Source: Hydrogenophaga sp. (GTDB lineage: Bacteria > Pseudomonadota > Gammaproteobacteria > Burkholderiales > Burkholderiaceae_C). Taken from it: a stretch of DNA of 64,000 nucleotides. Location of the stretch: positions 124,001-188,000 of the forward strand of contig NZ_JADMJO010000003.1 of assembly GCF_018780385.1 (NCBI RefSeq), in the 5' to 3' direction. Under the pieces are notes generated by a model, which worked only from the letters and a program-made list of their open reading frames with translations, had not been told where the DNA came from and did no database searches. Shown piece by piece: positions 7,180 to 16,214 of this stretch; position 1 is the stretch's first letter, and each line of letters starts with the position of its first letter. A program made the translations under genes and the position numbers.

Positions 7180-9045
7180 TTACTTGCGCTGCGGCGGCAC
7201 GTCGGTGCACGAACCGTGGGCGATCTCGGCGGCCATGCCGATGCTCTCGCCCAGCGTGGGGTGCGGGTGGATGGTCTTGCCGATGTCCACCGCGTCTGCG
7301 CCCATCTCGATGGCCAGCGCGATCTCGCCGATCATGTCGCCCGCGTGCGTGCCCACCATGCCACCGCCCAGGATCTTGCCGTGGCCATGCGCTTCGGGGC
7401 TGTCGTCGAAAAGCAGCTTGGTCACGCCCTCGTCGCGCCCGTTGGCAATGGCGCGGCCCGAGGCGTTCCAGGGGAACAGGCCCTTCTTGACCTTGATGCC
7501 CTGCGCCTTGGCCTGGTCCTCGGTGAGGCCCACCCAGGCCACCTCGGGGTCGGTGTAGGCCACGCTGGGGATCACGCGCGCGTTGAACGCGGCACTGGCC
7601 AGTTCCTTGTTTCCCTGCAGTTCACCGGCAATCACCTCGGCCGCCACGTGCGCCTCGTGCACCGCCTTGTGCGCCAGCATGGGTTGGCCCACGATGTCGC
7701 CGATGGCGAAGATGTGCGGCGCGTTGGTGCGCATCTGGATGTCGACGTTGATGAAGCCCCGATCCGTCACGGCCACGCCGGCCTTCTCGGCTGCGATCTT
7801 CTTGCCGTTGGGCGTGCGGCCCACGGCCTGCAGCACCAGGTCGTAGGTCTGCGGCGCAGGCGCCGTGCCGCCCTCTTCGGCCGCGGCGAAGGTCACCTCG
7901 ATGCCGGTCGGCGTGGCCTTGGCGCCCACCGTCTTGGTCTTCAACATGATGTTGTCGAAGCGCGGCGCGTTCATCTTCTGCCAGATCTTCACCAGATCGC
8001 GGTCGGCGCCCTGCATCAGGCCGTCGAGCATCTCCACAACGTCCAGGCGCGCGCCCAGTGAGCTGTAGACCGTGCCCATCTCCAGGCCGATGATGCCGCC
8101 ACCCAGGATCAGCATGCGCTTGGGCACGTCCTTGAGCGCGAGCGCACCGGTGCTGTCGACCACGCGCGGGTCCTCGGGCATGAAGGGCAGGCGCACGGCT
8201 TGCGAGCCGGCCGCGATGATGGCCTTCTTGAAGGCAATCACCTGCTTCTTGCCGGTCTTGTCCTGAGCCGTGCCGCTGGTTTCTTCCACTTCCAGGTGGT
8301 TCGCACCGACGAAGGCTCCGTAGCCTCGCACGGTGGTGACCTTGCGCATCTTGGCCATGGCGGCCAAGCCGCCCGTGAGCTTGCCAATGACCTTTTCCTT
8401 GTGGCCCCGCAGCTTCTCGATGTTGACCACGGGGCGACCGAAGTCCACGCCCAGGTCGGCCATGTGGCTGACCTCGTCCATCACGGCAGCCACGTGCAGG
8501 AGTGCCTTGGACGGGATGCAACCCACGTTCAGGCACACGCCACCCAGAGTGGCGTAACGCTCGACCAGCACGACCTTGAGACCCAGATCGGCCGCGCGGA
8601 AGGCCGCGCTGTAACCACCGGGGCCACCGCCGAGCACGAGCACGTCGCAGTCGAGATCGGCGGAGCCAGCGAAGCTGGCTGCAGCGGGAGCGGGAGCCGT
8701 GGCTTCGCTCCCTCTCCCGCTGGCGGGAGAGGGTTGGGGTGAGGGCTTGGGCGCCGAGGCAACCTCACCCCGGCCCTCTCCCGCCGGGGCGGGAGAGGGA
8801 GAGGAGACAGCCGCCTCCAGCGTGAGCACCACACTGCCCTGCTTCACCTTGTCGCCCAGCTTGACCTTGAGCTCCTTCACCACACCGGCGGCGCTGGATG
8901 GGATCTCCATCGAAGCCTTGTCGGACTCGACCGTGATGAGCGACTGTTCGGCCTTGACGGTGTCGCCGGGTTTGACCAGCAACTCGATGACTGCAACTTC
9001 GTCGAAGTCGCCAATGTCCGGAACTTGAATTTCTATGATGGCCAT
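7180..9045 (-). CDS. lpdA: dihydrolipoyl dehydrogenase (E3) with N-terminal lipoyl domain
   Basis: 621-residue E3 component of pyruvate dehydrogenase; it reoxidises dihydrolipoamide with FAD and NAD+. Residues 1-80 are a lipoyl domain (Lys43 in VESDKASM). A low-complexity linker spans residues 80-127. The FAD/NAD flavoprotein follows ([17 protein letters not shown]; redox pair Cys171/Cys176 in [13 protein letters not shown]). The C-terminal dimerisation domain has the HPHPTLGE motif. The second ATG is chosen because AAGGA sits six bases ahead of it. E3 with a lipoyl arm is common in betaproteobacteria. The linker is built from a palindromic repeat (see 8710-8799). It is last in aceE-aceF-lpdA, nine bases after aceF. 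Confidence 0.95.
   Translation of the reverse strand: MAIIEIQVPDIGDFDEVAVIELLVKPGDTVKAEQSLITVESDKASMEIPSSAAGVVKELKVKLGDKVKQGSVVLTLEAAVSSPSPAPAGEGRGEVASAPKPSPQPSPASGRGSEATAPAPAAASFAGSADLDCDVLVLGGGPGGYSAAFRAADLGLKVVLVERYATLGGVCLNVGCIPSKALLHVAAVMDEVSHMADLGVDFGRPVVNIEKLRGHKEKVIGKLTGGLAAMAKMRKVTTVRGYGAFVGANHLEVEETSGTAQDKTGKKQVIAFKKAIIAAGSQAVRLPFMPEDPRVVDSTGALALKDVPKRMLILGGGIIGLEMGTVYSSLGARLDVVEMLDGLMQGADRDLVKIWQKMNAPRFDNIMLKTKTVGAKATPTGIEVTFAAAEEGGTAPAPQTYDLVLQAVGRTPNGKKIAAEKAGVAVTDRGFINVDIQMRTNAPHIFAIGDIVGQPMLAHKAVHEAHVAAEVIAGELQGNKELASAAFNARVIPSVAYTDPEVAWVGLTEDQAKAQGIKVKKGLFPWNASGRAIANGRDEGVTKLLFDDSPEAHGHGKILGGGMVGTHAGDMIGEIALAIEMGADAVDIGKTIHPHPTLGESIGMAAEIAHGSCTDVPPQRK
8710..8799. repeat. REPIN-like double palindrome (CCCTCTCCCGC family) inside lpdA
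   Basis: Two perfect palindromes, 8710-8720 with 8723-8733 (loop TG) and 8774-8785 with 8788-8799 (loop GG). Their inner flanks GGGGTGAGG and CCTCACCCC also face each other. The pair forms a composite inverted element typical of dispersed intergenic repeats, but here it is translated in frame as the Pro/Gly/Ala/Ser-rich linker of LpdA. Confidence 0.85.
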
Positions 9046-9054
9046 CGTCATTCC

Positions 9055-10725
9055 TTAGAGAAGAACGCGACGGAAGTCGCCGAGGATTTGACCCAGGTAC
9101 GCGTTGAAGCGCGCAGCCGCAGCCCCGTCGATCACGCGGTGGTCCCAGGTGAGCGAAAGCGGGAGCATCAGGCGCGGCGCAAATGCCTTGCCGTCCCACA
9201 CCGGTTCCATCTGGCTCTTGCACACACCCAAAATGGCCACCTCGGGTGCATTGATGATGGGCGTGAAGTAACGCCCACCGATGCCGCCCAGGCTGGAAAT
9301 GGTGAAGGTGGCACCGCTCATCTCGGCCGGGCTCAGCTTGCCCTCGCGAGCCTTCTTGGCGAGTTCGCCCATTTCCTGGCTGATCTGCAGCACGCCCTTT
9401 TTGTCGGCGTCCTTGATCACCGGGACCATCAGTCCGTTGGGCGTGTCGGCGGCAAAGCCGATGTGCCAGAACTGCTTGTAGACCAGGGCGTCACCATCCA
9501 GCGAGCTGTTGAACTCGGGGAATTTCTTGAGCGCGGCCACGCAGGCCTTGATCAGGAAAGCGAGCATCGTCACCTTCACGCCGCTCTTCTCGTTCTCCTT
9601 GTTGGTGGAGACGCGGAAAGCTTCGAGGTCGGTGATGTCGGCGTCGTCGAAGTTGGTGACCGCCGGGATCATGACCGCGTTGCGCAGCAGGTTGGCGCCA
9701 CTGATCTTCTTGATGCGGCCCATCTCCTTGCGTTCGATCGGGCCGAACTTGGCGAAGTCGACTTTGGGCCAGGGAATCAGGCCCAGCTCGGAGCCGCCAC
9801 CGCCGGATGTGGCCGGCGCCTTGGCCGCTTGCGCGGCGGTCTGCACCGCGCCGGCCATCACGGATTTCGTGAACGACTGGATGTCTTCGGCGGTGATGCG
9901 GCCCTTGAGGCCCGAGCCTTTGATTTCAGCCAGCGGCACGCCGAGTTCGCGCGCGAACTTGCGCACCGAAGGCGAGGCGTGGGGCAGGCCCACGGGGGCT
10001 GAGGCGGTGGGGTTGTGCGCCGCTGGCGCTGCAACCACCTCCGTTCGCCCTGAGCTTGTCGAAGGGCTCGCCTGAACCTGGGCCGGGGCTTCGACAGGCT
10101 CAGCCCGAACGGTTGGAGTGGCAGTCGATACGGTGGGAGTCACAGCACCTTCCAGGATCGCCAGCAGATCCCCAATGTTGACCGTGTCGCCCACCTTGAC
10201 CTTGAGCTCCTTGAGCACACCGGCGTGCGACGACGGGATCTCCATCGAAGCCTTGTCGGACTCCACCGTGATCAGGCTTTGCTCCAGCGCGATCTTGTCG
10301 CCCGGCTTGACCAGCACCTCGATCACCGCGACGTCCTTGAAGTCACCGATGTCGGGCACATGCACCTCGACCGGGCCGCTGGCGGCAGAGGCCGCCACCG
10401 GCGCCGCTGCAGCCGGGGCAGGAGCGGCCACGGGCGCGGCAGCCGCCGCTGGGGCCGCAGCCACCGGCGCGGGAGCGGCGGCTTCACCCGCAGCCTCCAA
10501 CACCAACACCACCGAGCCCTGTTTCACCTTGTCGCCCAGCGCGACCTTGAGTTCCTTCACCACGCCAGCCGTGCTCGACGGAATTTCCATTGAAGCCTTG
10601 TCAGACTCCACCGTGATCAGCGACTGCTCGGCCTTCACCGTGTCGCCCACCTTGACCAGCAGTTCGATCACTGCCACCTCGTCGAAGTCACCGATGTCCG
10701 GGACCTTCACATCTATGAGTGCCAT
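9055..10725 (-). CDS. aceF: pyruvate dehydrogenase E2, dihydrolipoyllysine acetyltransferase
   Basis: 556 residues; transfers acetyl from lipoamide to CoA in the PDH core. Two lipoyl domains are present (residues 1-80 with Lys43, and about 118-195 with a second [13 protein letters not shown]). They are joined by an Ala/Pro linker. After a second linker comes the E1/E3-binding domain (SPSVRKFARELGVPLAEIKGSG) and the catalytic acyltransferase domain with His529 in WDHRVIDGAAA. The ATG is preceded by GAGGAGACAACAAC. The second linker carries a palindromic repeat. An in-frame opening extends far upstream into aceE and is discarded. Confidence 0.96.
   Translation of the reverse strand: MALIDVKVPDIGDFDEVAVIELLVKVGDTVKAEQSLITVESDKASMEIPSSTAGVVKELKVALGDKVKQGSVVLVLEAAGEAAAPAPVAAAPAAAAAPVAAPAPAAAAPVAASAASGPVEVHVPDIGDFKDVAVIEVLVKPGDKIALEQSLITVESDKASMEIPSSHAGVLKELKVKVGDTVNIGDLLAILEGAVTPTVSTATPTVRAEPVEAPAQVQASPSTSSGRTEVVAAPAAHNPTASAPVGLPHASPSVRKFARELGVPLAEIKGSGLKGRITAEDIQSFTKSVMAGAVQTAAQAAKAPATSGGGGSELGLIPWPKVDFAKFGPIERKEMGRIKKISGANLLRNAVMIPAVTNFDDADITDLEAFRVSTNKENEKSGVKVTMLAFLIKACVAALKKFPEFNSSLDGDALVYKQFWHIGFAADTPNGLMVPVIKDADKKGVLQISQEMGELAKKAREGKLSPAEMSGATFTISSLGGIGGRYFTPIINAPEVAILGVCKSQMEPVWDGKAFAPRLMLPLSLTWDHRVIDGAAAARFNAYLGQILGDFRRVLL
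10041..10112. repeat. REPIN-like inverted pair (TTCGACAGGCTCAGCCCGAA family) inside aceF
   Basis: Two inverted copies of a 25-26 base unit at 10041-10065 and 10087-10112, separated by about 21 bases. They are read in frame through the E2 linker as VRAEPVEAPAQ and SPSTSSGRTE. The right-hand unit is identical over 26 bases to those at 58768-58793 and 61245-61270. Confidence 0.88.
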
Positions 10726-10745
10726 GTTGTTGTCTCCTCGCCGTA

Positions 10746-13448
10746 TCAGGCGTACAGCGGGTTGATCTTGTCGGCCTTGATGCCGTACTTGGCAATGGCT
10801 TCGGCCACCTTGGCCGCCGGCACTGTTCCCTCTTCGCTCAGCGCCTTGAGCGCAGCCACCACGATGTAGTGGCGGTTGATCTCGAAGTGCTCGCGCAGCT
10901 TGCTGCGGAAGTCGCTGCGGCCGAAGCCGTCGGTGCCCAGCACCTTGTAGGTGCGGCCTTTGGGGATGAAGGACCGGATCTGTTCGGCGTAGTTCTTCAT
11001 GTAGTCGGTGGAGGCGACCACCGGGCCGGTGTGCTTTTCCAGCTGTTTGGCCACGAACGAAACACGCTGTGGCTCGGTCGGGTGCAGCAGGTTCCAGCGC
11101 TCGGTGTCCTGGCCGTCGCGGGTGAGTTCGTTGAAGCTCGGGCAGCTCCACACATTGGCGGCCACGCCCCAGTCTTTTTCCAGCAGTTCCTGCGCGGCAA
11201 TGGATTCGCGCAGGATGGTGCCGGAGCCCAGCAGTTGCACGCGCGGCGTCAGCTTTGCGCCCTCCTTGCAGAGGTACATGCCCTTGATGATCTGGTCTTC
11301 GGTGCCGGGCGTGAGGCCGGGCATGGCGTAGTTCTCGTTCAGCAGGGTCAGGTAGTAGAAGACGTTGTCCTGCTTCTCCACCATGCGCTTCAAGCCGTGG
11401 TGCAGGATCACACCGACCTCGTGCGCAAACGTCGGGTCGTAGCTGATGCAGTTGGGAATGGTGCCGGCCAGGATGTGGCTGTGACCGTCTTCGTGCTGCA
11501 GGCCTTCACCGTTGAGCGTGGTGCGCCCGGAGGTGCCGCCCAGCAGGAAGCCGCGCGCCTGCATGTCGCCGGCCGCCCAAGCCAGGTCGCCGATGCGCTG
11601 GAAGCCGAACATGGAGTAGTACACGTAGAACGGCACCATGATGCGGTTGCTCGTGCTGTAGCTCGTGGCCGCCGCGATCCAGCTGCTCATGCCGCCGGCC
11701 TCGTTGATGCCTTCCTGCAGGATCTGGCCGGCCTTGTCTTCCTTGTAGTACATGACCTGGTCTTTGTCGACCGGGGTGTACTGCTGGCCTGCGGGGTTGT
11801 AGATGCCGATCTGGCGGAACAGGCCTTCCATGCCGAAGGTGCGCGCCTCATCGACCAGGATGGGCACGACGCGCGGGCCCAGGGCCTGGTCGCGCAGCAA
11901 TTGGGTGAGGAAACGCACGTAGGCCTGCGTGGTCGAAATCTCGCGGCCTTCCACGGTGGGCTCCATCACGGCCTTGAAGGTTTCGATCGAGGGCACGGTG
12001 AAGCTCTCGTCGGCCTTCACGCGGCGTTTGGGCAGATACCCGCCCAAGGCTTGGCGGCGCTCGTGCAGATAGCGCATTTCCGGCGTGTCGTCGGCAGGCT
12101 TGTAGAACGGGATCTTGGAGAGTTCGCTGTCGGGGATCGGCAGGTTGAAGCGGTCGCGGAAGATCTTGATGTCTTCGTCGGTGAGCTTCTTGGTCTGGTG
12201 CACCGTGTTCTTTCCCTCACCCGACTTGCCCATGCCAAAACCCTTGACGGTCTTGATCAGCAGCACGGTCGGCTGGCCCTTGTGGTTGACCGCCTTGTGG
12301 TACGCCGCATAGACCTTTTGTGGGTCGTGGCCGCCGCGCTTGAGGTTCCAGATGTCGTTGTCGCTCAAGTGGGCCACCATCTCCAGCGTCTTGGGGTCGC
12401 GGCCAAAGAAATGCTTGCGCACGTAGGCCCCGTCGTTGGCCTTGAAGGCCTGGTAGTCGCCGTCGACCGTGTCCATCATGATCTTGCGCAGCGCGCCGTC
12501 CTTGTCGCGCGACAGCAGCGAATCCCATTCGCTGCCCCACAGCAGCTTGATCACGTTCCAGCCGGAGCCGCGGAACTCGCCTTCGAGCTCCTGCACGATC
12601 TTGCCGTTGCCGCGCACCGGGCCGTCCAGGCGCTGCAGGTTGCAGTTCACCACGAAGATCAGGTTGTCGAGGTTCTCGCGCGCGGCCAGGCTGATGGCGC
12701 CCAGCGACTCGACCTCGTCCATCTCACCGTCGCCGCAGAACACCCAGACCTTGCGGTTCTCGGTGTTGGCAATGCCACGGGCGTGCAGGTATTTCAGGAA
12801 ACGCGCCTGGTAAATGGCCATCAGCGGGCCCAGGCCCATCGACACCGTGGGGAACTGCCAGAACTCGGGCATCAGCTTGGGGTGCGGGTAGCTGGAAAGA
12901 CCCTTGCCGTCGACTTCCTGGCGGAAGTTGAGCAGTTGCTCTTCGGTCAGGCGGCCTTCGAGGTAGGCGCGGGCGTACACGCCGGGCGACACGTGGCCCT
13001 GGATGTAGAGGCAGTCGCCGCCGTGGTTTTCGCTCTCGGCGTGCCAGAAGTGGTTGAAGCCGGCGCCGAACATGTGGGCCAGCGAGGCAAAAGAGCCGAT
13101 GTGGCCGCCCAGATCACCACCGTCTTCGGGGTTGTGGCGGTTGGCCTTGACCACCATCGCCATGGCATTCCAGCGCATGTAGGCGCGCAGGCGTTCTTCG
13201 ATCTCGATGTTGCCCGGGCAGCGCTCTTCCTGATTCGGCTCGATCGTGTTCACATAGCCGGTGGTGGCCGAAAACGGCAAGTCGATGCTGTGCTGGCGAG
13301 CCTCCTCCAGCAGTTGCTCCAGCAGGAAGTGGGCGCGCTCGGGGCCCTCCCGTTCGATCACGGCGCCCAGCGCCTCCATCCATTCGCGTGTTTCCTGGGT
13401 ATCCAGGTCGCCGGCGCTGCGGCCATCCTGAGCGTTGTTCGCTGCCAT
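10746..13448 (-). CDS. aceE: pyruvate dehydrogenase E1 (homodimeric type)
   Basis: 900 residues, thiamine-diphosphate dependent decarboxylase that acetylates E2 lipoyl groups. Full family length, with GHIGSFASLAHMFGAGFNHF near residue 113 and the ThDP motif starting CGDGEMDEVESLGAI near residue 230. The ATG (MAANNAQDG) has CAGGAGACAAGC in front; 26 further codons upstream are open but atypical. First gene of aceE-aceF-lpdA, with a 20-base gap to aceF. It is divergent from a PAS-sensor kinase gene across about 200 bases that hold its promoter. Confidence 0.96.
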   Translation of the reverse strand: MAANNAQDGRSAGDLDTQETREWMEALGAVIEREGPERAHFLLEQLLEEARQHSIDLPFSATTGYVNTIEPNQEERCPGNIEIEERLRAYMRWNAMAMVVKANRHNPEDGGDLGGHIGSFASLAHMFGAGFNHFWHAESENHGGDCLYIQGHVSPGVYARAYLEGRLTEEQLLNFRQEVDGKGLSSYPHPKLMPEFWQFPTVSMGLGPLMAIYQARFLKYLHARGIANTENRKVWVFCGDGEMDEVESLGAISLAARENLDNLIFVVNCNLQRLDGPVRGNGKIVQELEGEFRGSGWNVIKLLWGSEWDSLLSRDKDGALRKIMMDTVDGDYQAFKANDGAYVRKHFFGRDPKTLEMVAHLSDNDIWNLKRGGHDPQKVYAAYHKAVNHKGQPTVLLIKTVKGFGMGKSGEGKNTVHQTKKLTDEDIKIFRDRFNLPIPDSELSKIPFYKPADDTPEMRYLHERRQALGGYLPKRRVKADESFTVPSIETFKAVMEPTVEGREISTTQAYVRFLTQLLRDQALGPRVVPILVDEARTFGMEGLFRQIGIYNPAGQQYTPVDKDQVMYYKEDKAGQILQEGINEAGGMSSWIAAATSYSTSNRIMVPFYVYYSMFGFQRIGDLAWAAGDMQARGFLLGGTSGRTTLNGEGLQHEDGHSHILAGTIPNCISYDPTFAHEVGVILHHGLKRMVEKQDNVFYYLTLLNENYAMPGLTPGTEDQIIKGMYLCKEGAKLTPRVQLLGSGTILRESIAAQELLEKDWGVAANVWSCPSFNELTRDGQDTERWNLLHPTEPQRVSFVAKQLEKHTGPVVASTDYMKNYAEQIRSFIPKGRTYKVLGTDGFGRSDFRSKLREHFEINRHYIVVAALKALSEEGTVPAAKVAEAIAKYGIKADKINPLYA

Positions 13449-13516
13449 GCTTGTCTCCTGTTGATTGAAATCGAGCTTACGGGGGTCATTCCGCGCTGTC
13501 ACGGAGTTTCCCACAA

Positions 13517-13550
13517 TGCTTTTCAAATTTCAATATGTGCTTTCAATTTC
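13517..13550. promoter_or_regulatory. phased direct repeats in the aceE/sensor-kinase divergent region
   Basis: TGCTTTTCAAATTTC at 13517-13531 and TGCTTTCAATTTC at 13538-13550, starts 21 bases apart (two helical turns). They lie in the AT-rich part of the 204-base gap. This is a candidate operator for a dimeric activator; I could not identify convincing -35/-10 pairs here. Confidence 0.4.
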
Positions 13551-13652
13551 TACATTATGAAATACTGAGTGGCATTGAAAAACGGAGATTCGGCACAGAG
13601 GCGCTGCACAAATGGAAGCATTGGGCGCTTGCTCACGTAGACTCGGCAGGCT

Positions 13653-16214
13653 ATGAGTTCAGCGCCCTCGACACCTGCAGCACCACCGCCAACAGCCGCA
13701 CAGGCGCCTTGGTGGAAACGCTGGTGGCGACGTCTCCCGCCGTCGCGGCAGGACCGTTTTGCCACGCTGGCGCCGCTGCTGTCGGTACTGCTGTTCCTCT
13801 CGGCGATCGTGGTGGCCATCACCTATTTGCGATTTGAAGAGCTTGAGCGCGAGCAGGAGGCCGTGACGCGCGACGTGGAATACGCGCAGCAGCGTTTGCG
13901 CCTGCGCCTGCTGGAACGACAGGAGCAGCTCATGCGACTGGCCCGCGAAATCGACAACAAGGACATCGACACGGAAGAGTTTGTGTTCCAGGTCGAAGCG
14001 CTGGTGAGCCAGTTCCCCGAGTTGCTGGCCGTGACCTGGGTGGACGCCCGGCGCAACGTGCTGGCCAGCTACACCTCACCCAGCGCACCGTTGCGCTTGA
14101 TGCGACCGACCGGCAGCACACTTTCTCCCAACGAAACCGACGGTACCTTCGACCTCGCGCGTGACTTGCGACAACCCACCTACTCGCGCCCACTGGAAAC
14201 CCAGGATCCACGCCATGCGACGCTGATGCTGCACGTGCCGCTGAGTGAGCAGGGCCGGTTTGCGGGCACGGTCATGGGCGAGTACGCCATTGACGGTCTC
14301 ATGCGCTTTGGCATGCCCCCGGAGATCATGGCGCGCTACGCGGTGGCGCTGGTGGACGACCGAGGCCAAGTGCTCGCGGGCAGTCTGCAGGCGCCCAGCG
14401 ACGTGCTGCGCCTGCTGCCCTGGTCCAACCCACCCATGGAACATGAAGTGCCGGTCTCCCCGGTGGGCAACGGTTTGATCGTGAAGGCGCAGGGCTACCG
14501 CACCTCGCAGGACATTGTGGGCAGCGGCTTCTTTTGGGTGATCGGTGCGCTGTCCGCCCTCACGGTGTGGATGCTGCTCGGGACCTGGCGCCACACACGC
14601 CGGCGCGTGCAGGCGCAGCAGGCCCTGGTGTCCGAAACCAACTTCCGCCGCGCCATGGAAAACTCCATGCTCACCGGCATGCGCGCGCTCGACATGCAGG
14701 GCCGCATCACCTACGTCAACCCGGCCTTCTGCTCCATGACGGGATGGACCGAAGGTGAACTGGTGGGGCGCACCGCGCCCTTCCCCTATTGGCCCGACGA
14801 AGACCACGACCAGTTGTCGGCCCGCCTGGAAGATGAGCTGCGCGGGCGCTCCACGCCCGGCGGCTTCGAGGTGCGGGTGCAGCGGCGCGACGGCAGCATC
14901 TTCGACGCACGCATGTACGTGTCACCGCTGATCGATCCCAAGGGCCACCAGACCGGCTGGATGACCTCGATGACCGACATCACCGAGCCCAAGCGCATTC
15001 GCGAGGAACTATCAGCGTCGTACGAGCGTTTCACCACCGTGCTGGAAAGCCTGGACTCGGCCGTGTCGGTGGCGCCGCTGGGCAGCGACGAGATGTTGTT
15101 CGCCAACAAGATGTACCGCATGTGGTTCGGCACGCGCGGCCAGGGTCACCGCCATCTGGTGGACCTGGCGGGCAACCAGCCCACGCCCAGCCCGGACGAC
15201 GGCGATGCGGTGGACGCCTTTGCCGGCATGCCGACCGAGACCTTGACAGACGCCGGTGCAGAAAATGCCGAGGTGTTCGTCGAGGAGCTCGACCGCTGGC
15301 TGGAGGTGCGCACGCGCTACCTCACCTGGGTCGACGGGCGCCTGGCGCAGATGGTGATTGCCAGCGACATCACGCCGCGCCGCTACGCCGAAGAGCAGGC
15401 CTCGCGCCAAGCCGAACGCGCGCAGACCGCCAGCCGACTGATCACCATGGGGGAGATGGCATCGAGCGTGGCGCACGAGCTCAACCAGCCACTCACCGCC
15501 ATCAGCAACTATTGCAACGGCATGATCTCGCGAGTCAACGAAAACCGGATCAGCACGGAAGACCTGCTCGGCGCTTTGGAGAAGACCGCTCGCCAAGCAC
15601 AGCGCGCCGGGCAGATCATCCAGCGCATCAAGGCCTTCGTGAAGCGAAGCGAACCCAACCCGGCGCCGTCCGACGTGGCGCAGATGGTGAGCAACGCGAT
15701 CGAGCTGGCCGACATCGAACTGCGTCGCCATCAGGTGCGCCTGTCGCCGTACGTGGCGGCGCGCCTGCCCAGCCTGATGGTCGACCCCATCCTGATCGAA
15801 CAGGTGTTGATCAACCTGCTGAAAAACGCAGGTGAGGCCATCATGCAGGCGGGCCGTGCGCCCGGAGAGCGCTATGTCGAGTTGCGCGTGGGGCCCCGCC
15901 GCCAGGAAGATCTGGACGTGGTCGAGTTCTCGGTGCGCGACTCTGGCAACGGCGTGCCCGACGAGATGATCGAGCGCATCTACGAAGCCTTTTACAGCAC
16001 CAAGAGCGAAGGCATGGGCATTGGCCTGAAACTGTGTCGCAGCATCGTCGAATCGCACCACGGCAGGATGCATGTGCACAACATCTACAATGGGGAAGAG
16101 GTTGTGGGTTGCTGCTTCAGTTTCTGGATCCCCGTGATTTCGAGATTGAAGGTCAGCGGCACATCAACCGGACCAGCCACAGAGCCGGTGACGGACACAG
16201 AAAGAGCGAGATGA
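13653..16214 (+). CDS. membrane PAS-domain sensor histidine kinase (FixL/DctB-like)
   Basis: 853 residues. A Trp/Arg-rich N-terminus is followed by TM1 (about 39-59), a large periplasmic sensor region (60-289) and TM2 (290-310). A PAS domain lies at about 327-450 (NFRRAMENSM, then ITYVNPAFCSMTGWTEGELVG) and a second PAS-like segment at 456-580. Dimerisation/phosphoacceptor follows with His608 in SSVAHELNQPLTAISNY, then an ATPase domain (N box near 715, DSGNGVP near 763, GMGIGLKLC near 789). Its stop overlaps the response-regulator start (ATGA), so the two are a cognate pair. The gene sits divergently next to aceE. The signal sensed is unknown. Confidence 0.9.
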   Translation: MSSAPSTPAAPPPTAAQAPWWKRWWRRLPPSRQDRFATLAPLLSVLLFLSAIVVAITYLRFEELEREQEAVTRDVEYAQQRLRLRLLERQEQLMRLAREIDNKDIDTEEFVFQVEALVSQFPELLAVTWVDARRNVLASYTSPSAPLRLMRPTGSTLSPNETDGTFDLARDLRQPTYSRPLETQDPRHATLMLHVPLSEQGRFAGTVMGEYAIDGLMRFGMPPEIMARYAVALVDDRGQVLAGSLQAPSDVLRLLPWSNPPMEHEVPVSPVGNGLIVKAQGYRTSQDIVGSGFFWVIGALSALTVWMLLGTWRHTRRRVQAQQALVSETNFRRAMENSMLTGMRALDMQGRITYVNPAFCSMTGWTEGELVGRTAPFPYWPDEDHDQLSARLEDELRGRSTPGGFEVRVQRRDGSIFDARMYVSPLIDPKGHQTGWMTSMTDITEPKRIREELSASYERFTTVLESLDSAVSVAPLGSDEMLFANKMYRMWFGTRGQGHRHLVDLAGNQPTPSPDDGDAVDAFAGMPTETLTDAGAENAEVFVEELDRWLEVRTRYLTWVDGRLAQMVIASDITPRRYAEEQASRQAERAQTASRLITMGEMASSVAHELNQPLTAISNYCNGMISRVNENRISTEDLLGALEKTARQAQRAGQIIQRIKAFVKRSEPNPAPSDVAQMVSNAIELADIELRRHQVRLSPYVAARLPSLMVDPILIEQVLINLLKNAGEAIMQAGRAPGERYVELRVGPRRQEDLDVVEFSVRDSGNGVPDEMIERIYEAFYSTKSEGMGIGLKLCRSIVESHHGRMHVHNIYNGEEVVGCCFSFWIPVISRLKVSGTSTGPATEPVTDTERAR

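Noticed and set aside
3767-7210. A single 1147-codon minus-strand opening
   Set aside because: Only its last 323 codons (the Bug receptor) look like a real protein. The rest is antisense to the secreted hydrolase and out of frame over the LysR gene.
8710-8799. CRISPR-like repeat cluster
   Set aside because: Only two palindromes in inverted orientation, in frame inside lpdA, with no spacers or cas genes.
10719-13568. 949-codon plus-strand opening
   Set aside because: Antisense shadow of aceE with His/Val/Gly/Ala-rich composition and no domain signature.
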